DNA of 64,000 nucleotides from Papio anubis (lineage: Eukaryota; Chordata; Mammalia; Primates; Cercopithecidae), in the NCBI RefSeq assembly GCF_008728515.1, contig NC_044986.1, forward strand, positions 67,828,817 through 67,892,816. The letters are read 5' to 3'. Made by a program: the position numbers and the translations under genes. The notes beneath the pieces were generated by a model that was not told the origin of the DNA, ran no database searches, and saw only the letters and a program-made list of their open reading frames with translations. Positions 25,326 to 35,760 of this stretch are shown in pieces; within the stretch, counting starts at the first letter, position 1; every line of letters starts with the position of its first letter.

Positions 25326-25789
25326 CAGAAGCTTCTGTTTCTTTGCTGATTAAAACTAGGGTCAGGATTTGTGGGCTCATAGACACTTCTCTAAGGATGG
25401 GGCTCATGGAGAGAGCTGTGCTCCCAGGTCTGCTTGAACTAAATCTTCCTGAAAAGGCAAGCTCGCCCGTCCTACATTTGGGAGGGTGAGGTGACGCAGG
25501 AAAATTTGGAAGAACTTAGGAGGAAGAGCTGTGACCAGAGGAACTTGGTGGGGAATTTCCTGAGAGCAGACTTAAGGCAAGGACCTGACAACGCTGAATA
25601 GAGGGGAAGTAAGAATATTCCTTTCCCTAGATAGCGATTGTGAAACCAGACAGGGCTCTTGGCTAAAGCACCCCATTCACCGCCACTCGAGAGCGATTCT
25701 GGGGAGGGGCCCTCTCACACACCCACTCACCCACCACCCACATTCGAGTTATCTGCAGGTCCTTAGGGTAGGAAGACTGACTGGGGCTT

Positions 25790-26060
25790 CACAACTTGGC
25801 TGTATGAAACCTCCATTTTACAGAGGAGGAAGCAGGCCCAGAAAGGAGTGTGCCTGGCCCAAGATCACACAGGGAGGCAGAGACAAGGCTGAAACCAGAA
25901 CCAAGTTACTGCTTACACACACACCCCTACACTAATTCCCTCTGTTTGAGCTGCATTAATACAGTCAGCCTGTATCTTCTGGTTTTCAGATACCTGGGGC
26001 CCAGAGAGGTTGAGTGGCCCAGGCAAGTTCACACAGTAAGGGAAAGTGATCTAAGCTTTC
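25790..26060 (+). repeat. MIR fragments, sense
   Basis: 'ttttacagaggaggaagc', 'cccaagatcacacagggagg', and a second piece 'ggcccagagaggttgagtgg' with 'agttcacacagtaaggg'. Confidence 0.65.
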
Positions 26061-26241
26061 TCACTGGTCAGAGTAGCAGAAGTTGGAGAGATTGATGACA
26101 TTCAGTGTTGAAGATATGGAAGACACTTCTATAGGCTACTTCTCAGTTCTTTCAACAGTTATGTGTTGAAGGGCTGCTCTGTGCCTAAAGATTTAGCTAG
26201 AAATAGTCAAATGTGGTCCTTGCTCCAGGAACCTGTCTTCT

Positions 26242-26541
26242 TCTTCTTCTTTTTTTTTTTTTTTTTTTTGGATGAAACTTTCTTCTTTTCCCCGGGTTGG
26301 AGTACAGTGGCGTGATCTTGGCTCACTGCAACGTCCACCTCCCGGGTTCAGGCGATTCTCCTGCCTCAGCCTCCTGAGTAGCTGGGACTACAGTCGCACA
26401 CCACACCACCATGCCTGGCTAATCTTTGTATTTTTAGTAGAGATGGGGTTTCACCATTGGGTCAGGCTGGTCTTGAACTCCTGACCTCAGGTGACCTGCC
26501 CACCTCAGCCTCCCAAAGCGTTGGGATTACAGACGTGACAA
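26242..26541 (-). repeat. Alu, antisense, 5'-truncated, with target-site duplication
   Basis: A T-rich tail and both arms end at 'gattacagacgtgaca', before the usual head. The flanks 'gaacctgtcttct' (26229-26241) and 'gaacctatcttct' (26542-26554) are the target-site duplication, so the truncation happened at insertion. Confidence 0.9.
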
Positions 26542-26744
26542 GAACCTATCTTCTACCGAAGGAGACACATGATAAACAAGTAAGCCAATGCAATTGCTAT
26601 AGATTGTGGTCAGATCTTTTGAAGGAACTAAACAGGTGCTCTGGTAGAGATGAACAGGGCAAGTTACTTCAGTTAGGGTGGGTAAATGGTGCTGAGCAGA
26701 GTTAAACCGGTAATACCTATTAGGAGAGCAGTTTATCAGTAGCT

Positions 26745-27240
26745 ATCAAAATGTTAAAGGTGTAAACCTTTTAATCCAGCAATTTCCTCTTCTAGAAGTC
26801 TGCCCTACCAAAATACTAGTATACATGCGCAAGGATTTACGTGTAGGGATATTCATTGCAACACTGTCTGTAGTAATGAAAAGTTGAGGCAACCTAAGTG
26901 TCCATCAGTAGGGGAGCAGTTAAATTGTACATCCATTGGGTGAACCATCATAGACTAACATAAAGGAGACATAGGCCATGTGTTCCTGTGTAGAAGGATG
27001 GCCACGCGATACTGTTCTTTATGCAATTTTATGTATTCATTTATGTCTCACAGTTTTGCAGGATTTAGGCAGTTAGTATAAGGCACTTGTGTATATTATT
27101 TACATATATTGTATTTAGGCATTACACTGTTGTAGAAAGTTTTACAATATGTATGGCTTGACCCCACTCTTGCTTAAGAAATGTAACTGTGTGAGTGTTG
27201 TTTGTGTGTGCGTGGAATAGTATGTACCAGATTGGTTTTT
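26745..27240 (+). repeat. L1M-type LINE 3' fragment, sense
   Basis: 'ccagcaatttcctcttcta', 'gatattcattgcaacactg' and 'ggcaacctaagtgtccatc' are recognisable L1 ORF2-end/3' UTR phrases. The L1 also carries TG-rich sequence near 27190. Confidence 0.75.
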
Positions 27241-27244
27241 CTGT

Positions 27245-27559
27245 TGTTTTGTTTTGTTGAGACAGGGTTTCACTCTGTTATCCAGGCTGGAGTGTGGTAA
27301 TGTGATCATAGCTCACTATATTGAACAACTGGGCTCAAGCAATCCTCCTGCCTCAGCCTCCCCGGTAGCTGGGACTACGGGCATATACCACCACCCCTGG
27401 CTAATTTTATTTTTAAATTATTATTATTATCATCATTTTTGTAGAGACAGGGTTTCACTTTGTTGTACAGGCTGATGTTGAACGCCTGGGCTCAAGCAAT
27501 CCTTCTGCCTCTGTCTCCCAAAGTATTGGGATTATAGGCATGAGCCATCAGGCCTGGCC
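27245..27559 (-). repeat. Alu (AluJ-like), antisense
   Basis: Both arms, with an expanded linker of ATT repeats (about 27413-27436), ending 'gagccatcaggcctggcc'. Confidence 0.92.
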
Positions 27560-28055
27560 TAGAATGTTAACGGCCAGTACCACTAAGGAGTAAAATCAGA
27601 AGTGGGAAGAGGTCAGAGTCCTCTTTCTATTAATACTATACCATTTATTTTTTGTATTATTTGGGTTTGTTGTATCAAGCATGTATTCATTTTATCATTT
27701 TAGAAATTTGCATTTTTAATATTATTTTACCTCTATTTTCCTAAAACATAACAAAAACAGGTGAGCCAGGACAGGGGCCCAGACTCACCATGCGGTGGTC
27801 AGTCCTGGTTTCCTCTGTCCCTGCTCGTGGCATGCCCACCACGCTGGCTGGCAGGCAGGCCAGGGACAGTGCAGGCCTTCCTCTGACCACCTCGCGACAG
27901 CATCCATCATCTCAGGGAACGCTGGGGCTGTAGGCATATGGGGCTTGGGCTTTCCATGCTGGGTTGGAAGGTTCTGTTCTGAGTGCCCACCCCTGGCTGT
28001 GCTGACTCAGATCCCAAGCAACCTGCTTGACGGTGGCCCTGTCTCCTCCCCGCAG

Positions 28056-28710
28056 GTACTACATGAGGCCTGTTCTTGTGGCCCGTGTGTTTTCTGGTGA
28101 AGAGGAACTTCCTCAGGACTCCCCCAGTGTCCCTTTGGTGGCCTCCAGATTCAGTGATTCTCACACGCCCCCTCTCCGCCCCATCCTGAAGAAGACGGCC
28201 AGCCTGGGCTTCTGTGTCACCTATGTCTTCTTCATCACCAGCCTCATCTACCCCGCCGTCTGTGCCAACATCGAGTCCCTTAACAAGGACTCAGGCTCAC
28301 TGTGGACCACCAAGTTCTTCATCCCCCTCACTACCTTCCTCCTGTACAACTTTGCTGACCTGTGTGGCCGGCAGCTCACCGCCTGGATCCAGGTGCCAGG
28401 GCCCAACAGCAAGGCGCTGCCAGGGTTCGTGCTCCTCCGGACCTGCCTCATCCCCCTCTTTGTGCTCTGTAACTACCAGCCCCGCGTCCACCTGAAGACC
28501 GTGGTCTTTCAGTCCGATGTGTACCCTGCACTCCTCAGCTCCCTGCTGGGGCTCAGCAACGGCTACCTCAGCACCCTAGCCCTCCTCTATGGGCCTAAGA
28601 TTGTGCCCAGAGAGCTGGCCGAGGCCACGGGGGTGGTGATGTCCTTTTATCTGTGCTTGGGCTTAACGCTGGGCTCAGCCTGCTCCACCCTCCTGGTGCA
28701 CCTCATCTAG
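28056..28710 (+). CDS. SLC29A3: ENT3 terminal coding exon 6 with stop codon
   Basis: The acceptor ctccccgcag precedes the third base of Arg258, and TAG at 28708-28710 ends the protein at residue 475. A cytosolic loop (259-306) leads to TM7 (about 309-330), TM8 with the ENT signature N-F-x-x-x-x-x-G-R (NFADLCGR, 356-363), TM9 (about 381-398), TM10 (about 412-438) and TM11 (about 449-473). Residues known from human disease, Tyr314, Arg363, Arg386, Gly427, Gly437 and Thr449, are all wild type. Residue 326 is Val. Most differences from human (recalled) fall in loop residues 266-291. An open frame runs upstream into the intron, but its Met is not a real start. Confidence 0.98.
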
Positions 28711-29475
28711 GAGGGAGGACACGAGGACATTGGTGCTTCAGAGCCTTGGAAGATGAGGAGAGAGTGCAAGAAGGCTGGGGGCCATGGAGGAGAGGCCTAG
28801 AGTTTCGCTTGGGACAGACAGCAGAGCACACTCCGGCCTCATCCCTCCCAAGATGCCAGTGAGCCACGTCCATGCCCATTCCGTGTGAGGCAGATATTCC
28901 AGACACGTTAACAGAACACTCTGAGACAGTTGAAGAAGAAATAGTACAAAGCAGTGGTACTCCCTTCACAGCCGAAGGTTAACATTCCACCTTCTTTCTA
29001 GCCCTTCAAAGGTGCTGCCAGTGTTCGCCCTAGAGTTGTTACAAAGCCAGTGCCAAAACCCAGCCATGGGCTCTTTGCATCCTCCCAGCTGTGCTCATTC
29101 CAACTGACGGTGAGATGCAAGCAAATGCTCAGCCCTCCTTACCCTGAAGGGGTCTCCCTGGAATGGAATTCCCCCTGGCATGGTCAGTCCTCAGGCCCAA
29201 GACTCAGACCCCTGTGTTCTGTGGGTGAACAACTGCCCACCAACCAGACTGGAAAACCCAGAAAGACGGGCCTTCCACGAATGCTTCATTCCAGAGGGAC
29301 CAGAGGGCCTCCCTGTGCAAGGGATCAAGTGTGTCTAGCCTGGGTTTTCAAAGAGGGATCCTCATGGCCTGGTGGTCTATGGCCTGGGTCAAGATGAGGG
29401 TCTTTTAGTGTTCCTATTTACAACATGTCAAAGCCATTGGTTCAAGGGCATAATAAATACTTGAGTATTCTATGT
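28711..29475 (+). other. SLC29A3: SLC29A3 3' UTR
   Basis: About 765 bases of unique sequence run from the stop to the expected cleavage zone 15-25 bases after the AATAAA. No Alu or other repeat is recognised inside. The exact cleavage base is inferred. Confidence 0.8.
29452..29457 (+). terminator. SLC29A3: Poly(A) signal AATAAA of SLC29A3
   Basis: AATAAA lies in 'gcataataaatacttgag' and is followed by a GT/T-containing stretch (about 29463-29495). It is the only canonical signal between the stop codon and the first downstream repeat. Confidence 0.85.
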
Positions 29476-29544
29476 AAGCCTCATTGATGTCTCTGTTAGT
29501 CAGAGTCTTAACAAGCAATGGCATACTCAGATTAGGCAATATGA

Positions 29545-29868
29545 GGATTTTTAAAAATTGTATTATTCTTATTATTGAGACAAGATATCACTCTGCCACC
29601 CAGGCTGGAGTGCAGTAGCTCAATCATAGCTCACTGCAGCCTTGAACTCCTGGGCTCAAGTGATCTTCCAGCCTCAGCCTCCTGAGTAGCTGGGACTACA
29701 AGTGCACACTACCATGGCTGGCTAATTTCTGTATTTTTAAAATTTTTCATAGAGATGGGGTATTACTATGTTGCCCAACCTGGTCTTGAATTCCTGAGCT
29801 CGAGCGATCCTCCCACCTCAGCTTCCCAAAGTGCTGGGAGTACAGGTGTGAGCCACTGTGCCAGCCTA
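29545..29868 (-). repeat. Alu (AluJ), antisense
   Basis: Complete antisense dimer, ending 'gagccactgtgccagcc'. The flanks 'aatatgaggattttt' (about 29539) and 'aatttgaggattttc' (about 29868) look like its target-site duplication. Confidence 0.9.
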
Positions 29869-29878
29869 ATTTGAGGAT

Positions 29879-29972
29879 TTTCTTTTTTTTTTCTTTTTTT
29901 TTTTTTTGAGATGAAGTCTTGCTCTGTTGCCCAGGCTGGAGTGCAGTGGCGCAATGTTGGCTCACTGCAACC
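29879..29972 (-). repeat. 5'-truncated Alu, antisense
   Basis: A T-rich tail and the start of the right arm only. It is flanked by ttgaggat at 29871-29878 and 29973-29980. The target is the same site used by the neighbouring Alu. Confidence 0.88.
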
Positions 29973-29980
29973 TTGAGGAT

Positions 29981-31030
29981 ATTTTAAGAGCAGGTGTAGG
30001 AACCCCAGGGGGTTGTGCATTCTATCTAAAAACTAGTAATAGGGAGGCCATTCCAGCTCAAGCCTGATGTGGTGGGCGGGAGGGAGTCCTTCTAGAACCT
30101 AGGGAGTGACTTTGTCTGGGGATGGGTTGGGACACATCCAGCCTGCTGTAACCCTGCAGGAGGGAGCTGAAGGAATAAATTCCCTCCATTCTTCCTCTGA
30201 TTTCCATGTCCCTGTGCACTAAAGCCCAGCCAGCCGCAGGTGGAAAGGGTGGAGAGAGGCCTAGAGAGAAACAGGGAGGTGTCTGGCCCCGGGTCTTATG
30301 CATTGCAGGACCAGCGAGCACCTTGGCTTTCACAGGTTTATTTTTTGTGAACATCCCTGGGGGTCTGAAGCTTTGATCAGCAGAATTAGGTGTTGCTTTG
30401 TTCTGGTTTGTTGCAGATAGTTGTGTATATTGAAGCTGTTGTTTCAAAAGACAACCCCCAGGTTCCATTGCTCTATCTGGGGAGGCTGTGGCCCCTCACG
30501 TTGGCGATCTCCTGACATGAAGAGTAATTTATATTTTTTTCAGGTGTCTAGAAGGCTCCCAAAAGCCTGTTCCTTAGAAAACAGCATGGCTCGGGAATCA
30601 GAGAGAGAAAGGAACCAGATCAGACCAGCAGCTCTCTCTCAAGAGTCCTGCAGAAAGAACAGAACTTGCCCCCAAGATGTGGCAACCCCTAAAGCTGTGA
30701 ATCAGCCCTCTGCTTCTCTGCAGAAGCGCACTGGCTCAGTGGTGCCCTGCAGAGGCTGATGAAACTGAGAAGCAGTCAGTAATCCAGCCAGTGGCAGCAG
30801 TTCATGTTCCCTGCCGTCTCAGCCTAGTACACATTCCCTCTCCTTGGCCAGAGAATTAAAGAGGACACCTTGAAAGGGTTTCTGAACTCGATACCTACCA
30901 AAAAGAAAAAATTCTCCCTTCCCTTTGCAGGAGCCTGAAATCTCCCCCTTGGTTTTTTCATTGACTTTAATGCTGTGGATGATTTGGGGTGTTGGTCTAG
31001 CTGGTGACTCATCTCAATCATAAGTGTTTT
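29981..31030. other. Unique intergenic sequence downstream of SLC29A3
   Basis: No repeat body, exon or CpG island is recognisable. Open frames are short and on both strands. Confidence 0.6.
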
Positions 31031-31046
31031 AGAAATGAGAAGCATG

Positions 31047-31488
31047 GGCCGGGCACAGTGGTTCATGCCTGTAATCCCAGCACTTTGGGAGGCCAAGGCA
31101 GGCGGACCATTTGAGGTCAGGAGTTCGAGACCAGTCTGACCAACATGTCAAAATCCCATCTCTACTGAAAATACAAAAATTAGCTGGGCGCGATGGCTCA
31201 CGCCTGTAATCCCAGCACTTTGGGAGGCTGAGGCAGGCGTACCACCTGAGGTCAGGAGTTCGAGACCAGCCTGACCAACATGTTGAAATCCTGTCTCTAC
31301 TGAAAATACAAAAATTAGCTGGATGTGGTGGCAGGCGCCTGTAATCCCAACTACTCAGGAGGCTGAGTCAGGAGAATCACTTGAACCCGGGAGGCAGATG
31401 TTGCAGTGAGCTGAGACCATGCCATTGCACTCCAGCCTGGGCAAAAAGAGCAAAACTCCATCTCAAAAAAGAAAAAAGAAAAAGAAAA
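31047..31488 (+). repeat. Trimeric Alu (left-left-right), sense
   Basis: A left arm (31047-31183) is followed at 'aaaaattagctgggcgc' by a second left arm ('gatggctcacgcctgtaatc' to 'ctctactgaaaatac', about 31190-31318) and then by the normal right arm and an A-rich tail. One target-site duplication, 'agaaatgagaagcatg' (31031-31046) and 'agaaatgggcaccatg' (31489-31504), embraces the whole unit. Confidence 0.9.
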
Positions 31489-31573
31489 AGAAATGGGCAC
31501 CATGCCTGCCTTAAAGTAAACCAGCAGTCTCTGAGCTCAGAGATGGGGACCACCTTGGAGCGATCACCTTGCA

Positions 31574-31760
31574 GCTACTGGGGAAGGAATAGTGGTGGTC
31601 TCTCATGCTCTGTTGTAGGGAAATGGCTTTCAAAGAAGTGGAGGAGGCATCTCCATTAGAGAGATGATTTGCAGTTAGTGTGGAGCACGGTGAGTTGGGG
31701 GGCCGGCCGTGGTGATGGTAGGGCATGGAGATGATAGACTAAGTTGCATCCACTTTGCCA
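31574..31760 (+). repeat. Direct duplication, copy 1
   Basis: 'gctactggggaagga' to 'agttgcatccactttgcca' is repeated at 33236-33410 with roughly 85% identity by eye and small indels. The origin is not recognised: it may be two relics of one old repeat or a local duplication. Confidence 0.75.
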
Positions 31761-32205
31761 GGGGAGGAGAGGTCACTCTGTTGGCTGGCGGCTTGGCTGT
31801 TGGGGATCATCCAGGCTTTCGCTCACTTTGCTTGGTTACTCACCTTAGTGGGCACTTCACAGAGGGTCATTCCCTCCCAGGGAGGGAGGAAGGAAAATGA
31901 AAATCCATCTCCAGGCAGAAGGATGGTTGGGGAGTTCAATAACCCTTCGCTGTGAGAAGCAGCTCATGGGCTTCGGCTGCTCTGGATCTCAAGTCTCATG
32001 TGAACCCAGCAGGCTTGTGAACCAGCTAGTATGTTTGGAGGGGTGAACAAAACTCACCAAAGAGGAGGGGAGTTTTCAATGAGGGAGGTAGAGGGGGTGC
32101 CTTGAGAGGTTGTCGTTGTCTAAGAGTTCTCTGATTTAATTCCAAATGGCAGTTTTTAGGGCACCATACAGATGTTCATTTTCCTCCTTCTTAATTTTTA
32201 ATTTT
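31761..32205. other. Unique intergenic sequence
   Basis: No recognisable repeat or gene. Confidence 0.5.
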
Positions 32206-32668
32206 TTGGTTTCTTTGAGACAAGGTCTCAGTCTGTCACCCAGGCTGGAGTGCAATGGCATGATCACAGCTCACTGCAGCCTCCACCTTATGGGCTCAAG
32301 CGATCGTCACACCTCAGCCTCCCTATGAGCTAGGACCACAGGTGCATGCCACCACACCTAGCTAATTATTTTTTAAATTTTTTATAGAGGCAGAGCCTCA
32401 GCGTGTTGCCTAGGCTGGTCTCTAACCACGCAAGCAAACACTGTGTTTGTGTTCTAGTGTTCTGTGAAAGGTAGAACTTGAGAGTGATGAAATCAGATGT
32501 TTAGCTGAGGACATTTCTACGCAATGTATTGAAAGTGTGGCTTGGCTCCTCCTGACTGCTTATAATAAAATGTGAGAAGGTGGGAGGACTCAACAATTTT
32601 CCCGCCTCGGCCTCCCAAAGTGCTGGGATTACAGGCATGAGCCACCATGCCCGACCATTTTTCTCCAT
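32206..32668 (-). repeat. Antisense Alu interrupted by foreign sequence
   Basis: The right arm, linker and first part of the left arm (to about 32428) and the end of the left arm (about 32587-32668, 'ggactcaacaattttcccgc' to 'caccatgcccgacc') belong to one Alu. About 155 bases of MaLR-internal-like sequence sit in between. Confidence 0.82.
32435..32585 (+). repeat. MaLR-internal-like insert inside the Alu
   Basis: 'ctgtgtttgtgttctagtg', 'gtagaacttgagagtgatga', 'ttagctgaggacatttct' and 'attgaaagtgtggcttggc' match the sequence at 35480-35612. This copy keeps about 11 bases (gactgcttata) that the other lacks, so it was not copied from that element in its present form. No protein can be read. 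Confidence 0.8.
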
Positions 32669-32689
32669 TATTCAATTAACAAAGCCGCA

Positions 32690-33235
32690 TGAGTGGACTC
32701 TTCAACCAGTGGGCAACAGGGATTTCTGAGAACATGCTTGTTCCTACATATGCAGGAGCTGGGGGAAACTTCAACCAGGGGCGCTATTATGAGCAAAGAC
32801 CCCTCATTCAGCTGCCTTCCACTCCGTGCTCCAGGGAGAAGACTTCAGCCTCCTCATCGGCTCGGAGATGATGTGGGAGCTTAACTTTTGAGCCAATGTC
32901 ACGCTTTTATAGAGAACTCCACGTAGAAGAGGGGGTAAAGCCTGTTGGCATATTTATAGTATATTCCAGCTGAATGTGAACTGAGAGCCCACGCATGTCT
33001 CCACTTGGTGGGCTTTCTGAGTGGGAGCACCTCGTGCCTATTCTACCATCATCACTTCCTTGGTGGCAGCATTGTCAGTGCCAGTATGCCTCTGGGCCTG
33101 AGTCACTGTTGCTCTTCACTCACTCGCTGAGGCTGCCTGGTTCCTGGTCCAGCGTTGACTCCAGCAGGATCCTAGAAAGAATTTCTGCCCCACCATCAGG
33201 TAGAAGCTAGGACTAGTCATGTAGCCATAGAGCTG
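32690..33235. other. Unique intergenic stretch
   Basis: Repeat-free, with retained features such as 'ggggcgctattatgagc' and 'catcggctcggagatg'. It could be a conserved element, but no exon is supported. Confidence 0.3.
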
Positions 33236-33410
33236 GCTACTGGGGAAGGAGTAGTGGGGGTCTCTCATGCTCTGTTGCAGGGGAATAACTTTCAAAGAAG
33301 TGGAGGAGGCATCTGTTAGATGATTTGTAGGTAGTGTGGAGCACAAGCGGGAAGGTGGGTGGTGATGGTAGGGCCTGGAGATGACAGATTAAGTTGCACA
33401 CACTTCACCA
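33236..33410 (+). repeat. Direct duplication, copy 2
   Basis: Partner of 31574-31760. It shares 'tctctcatgctctgttg', 'ctttcaaagaagtggagg', 'agtgtggagcac' and 'ggtgatggtaggg'. The similarity fades after 'cacttcacca'. Confidence 0.75.
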
Positions 33411-33504
33411 GCCCCTGCTGCTGAGGTGACCCCTGCATGTCTCGCTGCTGATAAACCTGTCTTGGAACAGCAGGGTTGTGGGACATGAGACACAGCTTTA
33501 GAGG

Positions 33505-33615
33505 TCAGGAAGTCTTGCTCCCAGCCCCACAAGGCACCATCTGTGTGAGTCAACGTTCCTGAGTCTCATTTCCTCATCTGTAAAACAGGGATAATAGTAA
33601 GTCCCAGAGCTGTGA
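33505..33615 (-). repeat. MIR fragment, antisense
   Basis: 'gagtctcatttcctcatctg' and 'taaaacagggataatagtaa'. Confidence 0.75.
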
Positions 33616-34102
33616 CCATCTGCTGTGCCACTGAGCCAGCCTTTCACCCCAGTCACACCCACTCCCCAGCCCACATACGCAAGAGCTGCACCAGGCGTCA
33701 CAGCCTTTGCAGCAGGCAACTCAGGGCACAGTGCACACCCCCTACTGCCACCAGGTTTCTGCCACTCAGGAAGTCCAGGGCAGCCTCAGCCTGAGATGGC
33801 GAACTCAACTTCAGGCTTCCCTGGGCTTGACCCTGAAGGAGAGTGACAAAGATAGCCATGCTCTCTGCCCCTACAAGTTTCCAGCCAACTGACCCATTGG
33901 CACTGTGCTCCCTGCTAAGAACAGTTCCGGCGCTTGACTGGAAGTTAGAGGAGCTCCAGGGCTACAACCACAGGGCCAAGGAATTGACAGTCACAGGATT
34001 CAGACACGCAGACTGAAGTTGGAATGCTGTTTCTGCCACCTCCTAGCTGGGTCACTTTAGCCACATCCTGCTGGTGCGCTTTTCTGATGTCTAAAATAAG
34101 CC

Positions 34103-34422
34103 AGCCAGGCATGGTGGCTCACACCTACAATCCCAGCACTTTGGGAGGTTGAGGCGGGAGAATCACTTGAGGCCAGGAGTTCAAGACGAGCCTGGACAAC
34201 ATAGTAAGACCCTGTCACTACAAAAAAAAAAAAAAAAAGTACAAAAATTAGCCAGGCCTAGTGGTGCATGCCTATAGTCCCAGCTACTCAAGAAGCTGAG
34301 GCAGGAGAATTGCTTGAGCCCAGGAGGTGGAGGTTACAGTGAGCTAGAATTGCACCACTACACCCCATCCTGGGCAACAGAGTGAGACTGTGTCTCTAAA
34401 AAAATAAAAAATAAAATGAGAA
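34103..34422 (+). repeat. Alu (AluJ), sense
   Basis: Complete dimer with a 17-base A run in the linker (about 34222-34238) and a 'taaaaaaataaaaaataaaa' tail. Confidence 0.93.
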
Positions 34423-34889
34423 GCCTCTCAGGGCTGTAGAAAGATTAAATAAGCCCTAATATCATATGCAAAGTACCTGGCATATGATAGATCCTCAACA
34501 AACTTGGTTTTCTTCCAGGTTTTGCTGCTGCCTGGACAACTTGTGGCAATGCCAGCTGCTTCCCTGTGGCAGGCTGTACCCTGTACCCAGTGCTCAATGG
34601 ACTTGCCAGGCCCCTTGCCTGGCCCCCAGGCCTAGAACCTGACACTTGTTTGATGCTCAGGCCCTCCACCTGGATCTGCCTACCCAGGCATGCCCAACCT
34701 GGGCGCAGGATACACTGGGCAGAAAGCTGGAAATCCAAGACCCCAGACCACTCACTTTCTCCTTTGGACAGGCTGCTTCACTGTTTTTTCTATGCCTCAG
34801 CTGGAAAATTGGGTACCCCAGTACCCATTCTATCACTATCATGAACGCACAGCCATGAACAAAGATGCCCTTTAGAAACCGGTGTAGTT

Positions 34890-35095
34890 CCAATGGGGTT
34901 ACGAGAGCCTGGGCTCTGGAGTCGTTCTGCCTAGGTTTGAGTCCTTATTAGTTCCTGGCTGTATGACTGAAGGTAAGTCCAATCCCCGCCTCCGTTTTCT
35001 CATCTGAACACTAGGGGCGATTGTAGTACTGCTCTCATACCCGGTTATGATGATATACTAGCAATGCACATAAAACATTTGGAATGGAGCCTGGT
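34890..35095 (-). repeat. MIR, antisense
   Basis: 'gagcctgggctctggagtc', 'taggtttgagtccttatta', 'ctccgttttctcatctgaa', ending 'aatggagcctggtgctac'. Confidence 0.8.
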
Positions 35096-35102
35096 GCTAC
35101 AG

Positions 35103-35460
35103 ATGAATGTTTGTGTCCCCCTCAAATTCACATGTTCCAATCCTAACCCCCAACCTGATGGTATTAGGAGGTTGGATGTTTGGGAGGTGATTAGATCATG
35201 AGAGTAGAACCCTCATAAATGTGATTAGTAACCTTATAAAAGAGACTCAGCAGAGCTCCGTCACCCCTGTGCCATGTGAGAACACAGTGAGAAGATGGCC
35301 CTCTGTGAACCAGGAAGCAGACCCTCACCACATACCAAATCTGCTGCAACCTTGATCTGGGACCTCCCAGCCTCTAAAACTGTGAGGAATAAATTTCTGT
35401 TGTATATGAGCCACCCAGTCTATGATATTTTTGTTATAGCAGCATGAACAGACTAAGACA
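35103..35460 (+). repeat. MST-type MaLR LTR
   Basis: The LTR reads from 'gaatgtttgtgtccccctc' through 'gtattaggaggttggatg', 'gaggtgattagatcatgag', 'taaaagagactcagcagag' and 'ctgtgaggaataaatttctg' (poly(A) signal) to 'gaacagactaagaca'. It is a complete-looking LTR of an ancient ERVL-MaLR element; the internal sequence follows directly. Confidence 0.82.
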
Positions 35461-35760
35461 AATGTGAAGGAGCTTGACTGAACTGTGTTTGTATTCTAGT
35501 GTTTTGTGGCAGGTAGAACTTGAGAGTGATGAAACAAGATGCTTAGCTGAGGACATTTCTATGCAATGTATTGAAAGTGTGGCTTGGCTCCTCCTAATAA
35601 CATGTGAGAAAAGAGAAATGACTTAAACATGGAATGGTGAAGCAAAAAGGAAGCAGAACTTAAAGCCTTGGAAAATCCTCAGCCTATTCATATTGCAAAA
35701 AATGAGAACACTACAGGTGTAGTCAAATGACTGTTTGCTAAGGAGATCAGAGTGTATCAA
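35461..35760 (+). repeat. MaLR internal fragment
   Basis: The sequence joins the LTR without a gap. It contains 'gtagaacttgagagtgatga', 'aagagaaatgacttaaacat' and 'aaaatcctcagcctattcat'. The element is broken: no 3' LTR is seen within a few kb and no open frame remains. Confidence 0.65.

Larger units (their letters stand above)
22330..28055 (+). other. SLC29A3: SLC29A3 intron 5
   Basis: This phase-2 intron (gtgaag ... tccccgcag) is the most repeat-rich of the gene here, with six Alus, MIRs and an L1 3' fragment. Unique stretches (23760-24180, 24260-25020, 25330-25780, 27560-28050) show no supported exon. Confidence 0.9.

Noticed and set aside
28027..28055. Met start upstream of exon 6 in an open frame of 227 codons
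   Set aside because: The first codons are intronic; a clear acceptor (ctccccgcag) at 28055 and frame continuity with exon 5 show that translation enters here by splicing.
31047..31320. Apparent 140-bp tandem duplication
   Set aside because: The two halves are Alu left arms of one trimeric Alu, so it is described there and not as a separate segmental duplication.
32755..32790. CTCF-like 'accaggggcgct' motif
   Set aside because: One base is missing from the required core spacing, so it was not called.
35103..35760. Possible intact endogenous retrovirus
   Set aside because: Only one LTR and about 300 bases of non-coding internal sequence are present; MaLR elements are non-autonomous and this one is decayed.
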